A DNA stretch of 35,210 nucleotides from a virus, in the IMG/VR virus record IMGVR_UViG_3300039309_000020, positions 1 to 35,210 of that record; one strand, given 5' to 3'. The notes below the pieces were generated by a model that worked only from the letters and a program-made list of their open reading frames with translations, did no database searches and had not been told where the DNA came from. A program made the position numbers and the translations under genes. This document shows, piece after piece, positions 30,644 through 35,210 of the stretch. Within the stretch, counting starts at the first letter, position 1. Each line of letters starts with the position of its first letter.

Positions 30644-31078
30644 TGAGTCCTTTCAGTACCGCCGTTGAATCATTTACCTGACCTAATGCCAAATTACATG
30701 TACGACACAAGATGCCACGAATTTTTCCTGTTAGATGGTCATGGTCTGTATGCCAATAACCACGTTTATCCTTAGGCTCTGTCACTCTACAATTTTGGTT
30801 TGCACAACATCGTCCTTGAGCATTGAATAGGGTTTCCCATTCATCTACAGTCATGTGGTATTTCGTTCTCAACTTGTTACGACGGGTACGAATTCGCTTT
30901 CCCTCAGGAGTATTTGACAACCCATCTATAAAGTTATTCTTCAACTGAGTGCGTCGTATACGAGAACATTCCAAAGAACATGACACGTACTTCTTCGCTT
31001 CTGATACTCGAACATCAAATTCTTTACCGCATATTACACAGGCTTTGATTACCCTAAATTTTTTCGTCCCGCCCCCAT
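30615..31078 (-). CDS. Endonuclease VII-like HNH nuclease with possible -1 frameshift
   Basis: The C-terminal part is an endonuclease VII domain (WHTDHDHLTGKIRGILCRTCNLALG). In the same frame upstream, without any ATG, GTG or TTG except a GTG at 30986, the sequence encodes CVICGKEF...CSLEC, the usual zinc motif of phage HNH nucleases. An ATG at 31078 with AGGGA opens seven codons in another frame, ending in A AAA AAT, which on a -1 slip enters the nuclease frame (about 154 aa fused). Either a programmed frameshift, an error in the A6 run, or a truncated gene starting at 30986. Promoter P5 lies just upstream. Confidence 0.75.
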
Positions 31079-31095
31079 TCTTTCCCTACACTCCC

Positions 31096-31124
31096 AGATT
31101 ACCAAAGTACCGTTACCTTGTCAA
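31096..31124 (-). promoter_or_regulatory. sigma70-like promoter P5 with CTTGACAAG box
   Basis: On the - strand TTGACA (31124-31119), 17-bp spacer, TAATCT (31101-31096). Preceded by GTT, so GTTCTTGACAAGG is identical to P4. It reads into the endonuclease VII gene. Confidence 0.75.
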
Positions 31125-31127
31125 GAA

Positions 31128-31388
31128 CTATTTTTGATCCGTAACCTTTACGTCTCCAGACCCTTTGATTGCAACAGATAGCTTGTTCACTCCGTATAAA
31201 GAACCGCCCGCAGTCACGAACATAGCCGCTCCACCAAGATCGGGGAGGGAATGGTTTAGGAGCACGAGATACGTTACCCAACCGAGAGTTGCCAGAATGG
31301 TAAACCCTGCGAGTACCCTGCTGGCGCTGGCCGACCCGTCTGCCTCTGAGAAAGTGCTACGTAAAAACTTTAGAATTTTTTCTTTCAT
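31128..31388 (-). CDS. Holin-like membrane protein (86 aa)
   Basis: ATG overlaps the previous stop (ATGA). A basic N-terminus, then a TM (VLAGFTILATLGWVTYLVLL), a Gly/Ala-rich second hydrophobic stretch (GAAMFVTAGGSLYGV) and a charged tail. The size and two-segment layout fit a class II-type holin or small phage membrane protein. It is far from the lysozyme gene but in the same direction. Confidence 0.6.
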   Translation of the reverse strand: MKEKILKFLRSTFSEADGSASASRVLAGFTILATLGWVTYLVLLNHSLPDLGGAAMFVTAGGSLYGVNKLSVAIKGSGDVKVTDQK

Positions 31389-31750
31389 AGAGGAAGCTCC
31401 GTTTCATATCCCATCATCCCGCTCTGAAAGTTCGCCAGACTCGATTGCACATTCTGTAAGACATTCTGAGCGTTCTGAGCATATGCCTGTAATCCGCCCT
31501 GAACGTTGCCGCCCGTGGCCGTTCCCCATGGATTCGGAAAATCGCCGACGTATGGAGTATATGGAATGGGGTTAGGCTGCGGTACGCTGGGTTGTGGTAC
31601 GAATACAATCTTCTCCTGCGTGCCTTTCTCTGCGTGCGACTTCTGAATGACTTCCAATGCGATCTTCAATGCTCCAGCGGCTTGCTGTAGCGCCTCAATC
31701 GCCTTCGCCTGTAACTCGACAAACTCTTCCAAATTCTTCATTCTTGCCAT
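31385..31750 (-). CDS. Phage protein of unknown function (121 aa)
   Basis: AGGAGG before the ATG. Helix at 5-40 (LEEFVELQAKAIEALQQAAG), a Pro-rich linker (QPSVPQPNPIPYTPY), then Gln/Asn-rich sequence. Likely a tail or assembly protein; unknown. Confidence 0.55.
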   Translation of the reverse strand: MARMKNLEEFVELQAKAIEALQQAAGALKIALEVIQKSHAEKGTQEKIVFVPQPSVPQPNPIPYTPYVGDFPNPWGTATGGNVQGGLQAYAQNAQNVLQNVQSSLANFQSGMMGYETELPL

Positions 31751-31757
31751 ATTCCTC

Positions 31758-32195
31758 CTACCTGAAAAACGAAAGCGAATTCATGTTGGCGACAATCGCA
31801 TGTTGACGCTCACCCGCATGCGGGCCGTCCTCTTTGATTGGGTCTACAATCTTTTCTTTGAACCAAGGCCGTTCGATTCTGTTCAAATCCGCCCAGTATA
31901 GTGCACCTTTGCTCAAATCCGTCGCAGACCCCTCATACACGCCCTCGACGACATGCAGCAACTTCACAAACGAACCGTCCCACACGTTAGGAAATACCAG
32001 CGGAGGGAGTTCGTTTTCCGCCATGAATGCCGGGATTCGATTGATCACATCAAACCATTGTCCTTGCCCACTCCTGACACGATTAGCTAAAACCGCCATC
32101 ACCATCTGGGCCGACAAATATCCGCCGCCATAGGATTGCCCGAATCTCCAACCTGTCTCGACCAATTTGGCCTTATGAACATCTTCGATCTTCAA
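31758..32195 (-). CDS. SleB/cell-wall-hydrolase-like protein (145 aa)
   Basis: MVMAVLANRVRSGQGQWFDVIN, FVKLLHVVEGVYEG, SKGALYWADL and RPWF recall the SleB hydrolase layout (AxxxxNRV...GALYY/F...W), without a clear catalytic Glu assignment here. TTG start at 32195; an in-frame ATT lies one codon before it, in the leader shared with the zinc-finger gene at 14894. GGAGGG stands 11 bases before the TTG. First gene after promoter P4. Confidence 0.5.
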   Translation of the reverse strand: MKIEDVHKAKLVETGWRFGQSYGGGYLSAQMVMAVLANRVRSGQGQWFDVINRIPAFMAENELPPLVFPNVWDGSFVKLLHVVEGVYEGSATDLSKGALYWADLNRIERPWFKEKIVDPIKEDGPHAGERQHAIVANMNSLSFFR

Positions 32196-32224
32196 AATAT
32201 AGATACCCTCCGATTCTTATCTTT

Positions 32225-32253
32225 AGAATACGCCCTTTAGTAATCCTTGTCAA
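32225..32253 (-). promoter_or_regulatory. sigma70-like promoter P4 (- strand), divergent from P7
   Basis: TTGACA (32253-32248), 17-bp spacer, TATTCT (32230-32225) on the - strand. CTTGTCAAG spans 32246-32254. It reads into the hydrolase-like gene. Confidence 0.78.
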
Positions 32254-32280
32254 GAACTTATTTTGGGTACTTTCGTGCCC

Positions 32281-32309
32281 TTGACAAGATTGCCCGATTC
32301 CCCTATTCT
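32281..32309 (+). promoter_or_regulatory. sigma70-like promoter P7 (+ strand), divergent from P4
   Basis: TTGACA (32281-32286), 17-bp spacer, TATTCT (32304-32309), CTTGACAAG at 32280-32288. It drives the only + gene in the right arm. P4 and P7 have inverted, identical boxes 25 bp apart. Confidence 0.78.
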
Positions 32310-32332
32310 TGTATCAGTATAGGAGAACTGAC

Positions 32333-32413
32333 ATGCTAACAATCGCTTGTGGAATCTTGCTGGCTTACGGAATCATTGGGCTCGTCAACACTATTTTTGA
32401 GACCCTGCGATAA
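32333..32413 (+). CDS. Single-TM micropeptide (26 aa), convergent with the large virion gene
   Basis: AGGAGA seven bases before the ATG and promoter P7 just upstream make this ORF likely. It is nearly all hydrophobic (IACGILLAYGIIGLV) with a short TIFETLR end. Its 3' end overlaps the end of the 645-aa gene on the other strand by 23 bp. Could be a toxin-like or lysis-control peptide; such short genes cannot be classified by homology. Confidence 0.6.
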   Translation: MLTIACGILLAYGIIGLVNTIFETLR

Positions 32414-34328
32414 TCGCTGCTGGGCCATAATGGGCTGCTGCGCCTAACCCCGCTGCACCGGCTGCATATCCTCCGTATTTAGCAAGGTGCTGATTACGCA
32501 GAATGTGCGTCTCTTTGAGATGAGCATCGTTGACTTGATTGAGCATGTCTCGGGCACCCTGATCGCCTAAAGCATCTGACAATCGTCCGCTCTTAAACAT
32601 CGTCTCGATTCGATTACGCATGTATGGCAGATCGAGCTTCTCTGGGCGATGCTTCAAATACTCCGCTGAGGAAACACCTTCCGTTCCACCCATACCAGCA
32701 GTATGCGCCCGCTTAATTACGCTGTCGAGTTCATACATCGCTTGGGATTTTCGGAAGTTTGCGTCCGCTCGATTGATGAGTGCGGGGTCTACCCCTTTCG
32801 CCCGAGCCTCTGCAAACGCCTCTCTCATAGAGTCTTCGTTATCTTTCAGACCTTTGAGAATAGACGCTTCTCGTTTGTAGTCATCTTCGCTAGTGCCTAA
32901 ATCCTGTAACTGGCGACGGGAATTAAAAGCCTTATCACGGAATTGTTGAAATCGTCCATTGGTGGCTTCATCTAACACGTCATAGTCATTCTTAGACATG
33001 CCATATACGGCATCTGCCGCTTGCTCCATATTCTTTGTGATTGACGGATGTTCAGCAACGGGCTGTAATCCAGCTTCGTATTGTTTGGCAACTTCAGGAC
33101 CATTCGCCTCTTTCCACTTACCTACATCCAAAGTCCATTGGGATCGTCCTTTATCAGGAAAGTCCGTTCGCTTTACAGCGTCTGGGAAATCCCGTTGTAA
33201 ACTTTTCCAAACATTTTGGGCATCGGATGATGTACTCATGTCACTGTTAATGAACTTCACTTTTCCACCTTTAGCGGATTCAGTAATCATGCGATTGAGT
33301 TGCGCCTTGCCATATCCTCTTGCTCGGTTGACTGGATCGGAAATATTATTTCCCCGGATAGTTACAACTTCGCCATTAGCCCCTGTCGTTTGGGCGTCGG
33401 CAGACCCGATTACGGTGTCGCCTACTTTCGTAGTGACTTTGCGATCCATGTTGCCTAACTCACCTGTAGGGCTTTCTTGATATGTCAATCGAGGAACGGC
33501 TGTTGAAGTACCGCCAACATCTATTGCGGCTTTGGTAGCTGCGGTTCTTACGCCTTCAATCAAGGGCTTCTGAACTATACCCGTGTCAAGAGTATCTTTT
33601 AGAACATCTTTCAAAGCGCCTGCGCCTTCAACACCAGCGCCGGTTATCGCTCCTATCGCACCAGCAGTCAATCCAGCTTTCACGCTTTCGCCGACATCGC
33701 CAGTATGAGCAAAGGTCTGTCCACCTACAACTACGGCTTGTCTTGCCGCAGTCATACCATGATTGATTATAGCCGCAACTCTCGGAGAGGTCTTAGCGTA
33801 TTGTGCTACACGTTCCGCCAGCCCCAACTTTTCAGCTATAGACAGACCTTTTAGGACTTCATCTCCTGCAAAAAATTCTCCAAGATTCTCAGCTATGTAT
33901 CCAATTTTTTCAGAAGCATTCTCCGGGGTGGTCATACTCCGTAGAGCGGTAACTCCCTCTTTGGGGATGACCTTGTCCATGCCTGGAATCTTGCTCAATA
34001 GTTCTGCACCCGTAGCAACGGTTGACCCCGCACCTTTCGCAGCGCCCACGGTCGCACCGAACACACCCCCACGCTCACCCTCTTGAAGTTGGGAAGTAGG
34101 GACTTGCGGCCCTTCTTCTCTTCCACTTTCGAACCCTGTAGCATACGAGGGGAGTTCCGAAGTAGGCTCTGGATTAGGTTGTGTATTTGTACCTTGAGTT
34201 TCACCATATCCGATAGTCGAACCTGCTGGAACCGGAACAGTCTTTGGGCCATTAGGAATCTGGCCTTGCGATTGACCTTCGTCATATCCGATAGTTGCAC
34301 CTTGAGGAACAGGAACTTCGTTTGCCAT
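32391..34328 (-). CDS. Large virion/internal protein with GNAT-like segment (645 aa)
   Basis: AGGAG before the ATG. N-terminus has two VPVPxGxTIGY units (residues 5-14 and 31-41), a short repeat seen in phage internal or ejection proteins. A Gly/Ala-rich hydrophobic stretch follows at about 80-120 and 200-250, suggesting membrane contact during ejection. Around 330-400, RARGYGKAQLNRMI and FINSDMSTSSDAQNVW look like a GNAT acetyltransferase fold, probably structural. C-terminus ends in AAGAAGLGAAAHYGPAAIIA, again hydrophobic. Likely ejection or scaffold-type protein; no firm family. Confidence 0.65.
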   Translation of the reverse strand: MANEVPVPQGATIGYDEGQSQGQIPNGPKTVPVPAGSTIGYGETQGTNTQPNPEPTSELPSYATGFESGREEGPQVPTSQLQEGERGGVFGATVGAAKGAGSTVATGAELLSKIPGMDKVIPKEGVTALRSMTTPENASEKIGYIAENLGEFFAGDEVLKGLSIAEKLGLAERVAQYAKTSPRVAAIINHGMTAARQAVVVGGQTFAHTGDVGESVKAGLTAGAIGAITGAGVEGAGALKDVLKDTLDTGIVQKPLIEGVRTAATKAAIDVGGTSTAVPRLTYQESPTGELGNMDRKVTTKVGDTVIGSADAQTTGANGEVVTIRGNNISDPVNRARGYGKAQLNRMITESAKGGKVKFINSDMSTSSDAQNVWKSLQRDFPDAVKRTDFPDKGRSQWTLDVGKWKEANGPEVAKQYEAGLQPVAEHPSITKNMEQAADAVYGMSKNDYDVLDEATNGRFQQFRDKAFNSRRQLQDLGTSEDDYKREASILKGLKDNEDSMREAFAEARAKGVDPALINRADANFRKSQAMYELDSVIKRAHTAGMGGTEGVSSAEYLKHRPEKLDLPYMRNRIETMFKSGRLSDALGDQGARDMLNQVNDAHLKETHILRNQHLAKYGGYAAGAAGLGAAAHYGPAAIIAGSQK

Positions 34329-34335
34329 AAATCTC

Positions 34336-35210
34336 CTAGCGATACAGTTGCGTCTGTACCATTATGGGTTTACCATCTGGACCTTTGGAACCGTTTGTCC
34401 AACCTATGATTAGACCATTGTTGATCACGGGATGATACGACAGATCGGGTTGACCTGGAACTTTGTACCCGTTCTTGTTGAATACTTTCGCTGCCATTGG
34501 ACTGACTGGGATATGCCGTCCGGTATATTGATTGGCCCTTGTGTCAATCTCGCTATAACGTCCATTCATCAATCCTACGTACGCATTGATGACACCCTGA
34601 ATCTGTTCGGGACTTTGGGCGACGTTCAGATTGTCGTGTGCTTCCTTGAGGGAGGCGACTTGCGGAGTTCCGCCAGACGTAACCTTTTCTACTTCCTCGT
34701 TCAACTTCTGACCAATGGCTTTGAAGACGACGGGGGCAGCACTACCTGTTGCTATACCGTACTTCGCTGCAATAGAATTGAGCAATTGAATGTTATTATT
34801 CTTTAAAGCATCTGCTGCCTGTTGGAGCATATCAAGATGCTGTGCGGCAACCCCGCCAGCCATCAAACTTCCACCAGCAGTACCCACTTTCGTATCTCGA
34901 ATCTCTTTGATCAGATTGGCGTTCGCCTTAAAGTCACCTTCATTGAAATTCGGGTTGATGTAAGTGCGAATAAACGCCAACGCTTGCGGTCTGGGCATCG
35001 TCTGCACGCCCTTACGGGGGCTGGACGTATACGTGGCTAGATCAGCATCGTTGTGACCGATGGAATACAACGCTTCCCAGTCGGGTGGAACAGTCACCCC
35101 CTTAGAAGTCAACTGTGATCGAAGAGTGTTTGAATCCAATTCATTTGCTCTTGGATCAGCCACAAATCCCGTCGGTACTTGTACAGCTTTCGCAGTGGCA
35201 TCGTTCTGAG
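34336..35210 (-). CDS. Large virion/internal protein, 5' part outside the window
   Basis: The frame is open to the window edge (a GTG at 35163 is not needed), so only the C-terminal 290 residues are seen. Contains a PNFNEGDFKANANLIKEI then AAQHLDMLQQAADAL pattern found in phage internal or tail proteins, a helical region, and a beta-like end (HPVINNGLIIGWTNGSKG). Stops 7 bp before the next ATG, in one operon with the 645-aa protein. Confidence 0.65.
   Translation of the reverse strand, partial: QNDATAKAVQVPTGFVADPRANELDSNTLRSQLTSKGVTVPPDWEALYSIGHNDADLATYTSSPRKGVQTMPRPQALAFIRTYINPNFNEGDFKANANLIKEIRDTKVGTAGGSLMAGGVAAQHLDMLQQAADALKNNNIQLLNSIAAKYGIATGSAAPVVFKAIGQKLNEEVEKVTSGGTPQVASLKEAHDNLNVAQSPEQIQGVINAYVGLMNGRYSEIDTRANQYTGRHIPVSPMAAKVFNKNGYKVPGQPDLSYHPVINNGLIIGWTNGSKGPDGKPIMVQTQLYR

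Noticed and set aside
1-35210. CRISPR array, insertion sequence, integrase or attachment site
   Set aside because: Repeats present are coding tandem repeats without regular unique spacers; no transposase or integrase motifs found.

Overview
This window looks like about 35 kb of a tailed double-stranded DNA bacteriophage genome (Caudoviricetes-like). Genes are packed tightly, with many ATGA/TAATG start-stop overlaps and strong GGAGG-type ribosome binding sites. It encodes phage DNA-metabolism enzymes, a T4-type lysozyme, tail-fibre-like proteins and several free-standing HNH/endonuclease-VII genes. No integrase, repressor, terminase, portal, capsid or DNA polymerase is visible, so this is only part of a genome. 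The host cannot be named from sequence. Sigma70-like promoters imply host RNA polymerase is used, and the spanin-like and PG-hydrolase-like proteins hint at a Gram-negative host.

Left arm (1-16689, all + strand) holds metabolism and takeover genes: a PD-(D/E)XK nuclease, an alanine-repeat protein, a run of small unknowns, a single-ring Clp-type AAA+ ATPase, HNH nucleases and an SF2 helicase. These are followed by a nucleotide-pool block (two MazG-like pyrophosphohydrolases, a B12-type class II ribonucleotide reductase, RNase H), endonuclease VII, a zincin-like metalloprotein, RecA, a secreted protein, a zinc-finger protein whose start is unusual, a miniature kinase-fold protein, and small membrane peptides.

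Right arm (35210 down to 16690, all - strand except one tiny + gene) holds virion, lysis and surface genes. Reading in the direction of transcription there are two large presumed internal or ejection proteins, then a divergent promoter hub at 32.2-32.3 kb. Next come a hydrolase-like protein, a holin-like protein, an endonuclease VII gene with a possible -1 frameshift, a DEDDy exonuclease, two more nucleotide-metabolism genes, a series of tiny membrane proteins and a spanin-like protein. A polysaccharide pyruvyl transferase, a GT-A glycosyltransferase and a papain-fold protein follow. The arm ends with four tail-fibre-like genes sharing one C-terminal module and the lysozyme. The two arms converge at 16689/16690 with no spacer and no visible terminator.

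The most notable signals are: (1) a CTTGWCAAG hyphenated palindrome over the -35 of five good promoters, plus a sixth copy inside a gene; (2) two genes without a usual start codon that share a 22/23-nt leader; (3) an A AAA AAT slippery heptamer that restores the zinc-finger N-terminus of an endonuclease VII gene; (4) four paralogous tail-fibre genes; (5) an HNH protein with seven tandem Cys-His repeats; (6) a 172-aa kinase fold that ends just after its DxG motif; (7) a phage Clp D2-like ATPase; (8) a G-quadruplex tract next to the convergence point.
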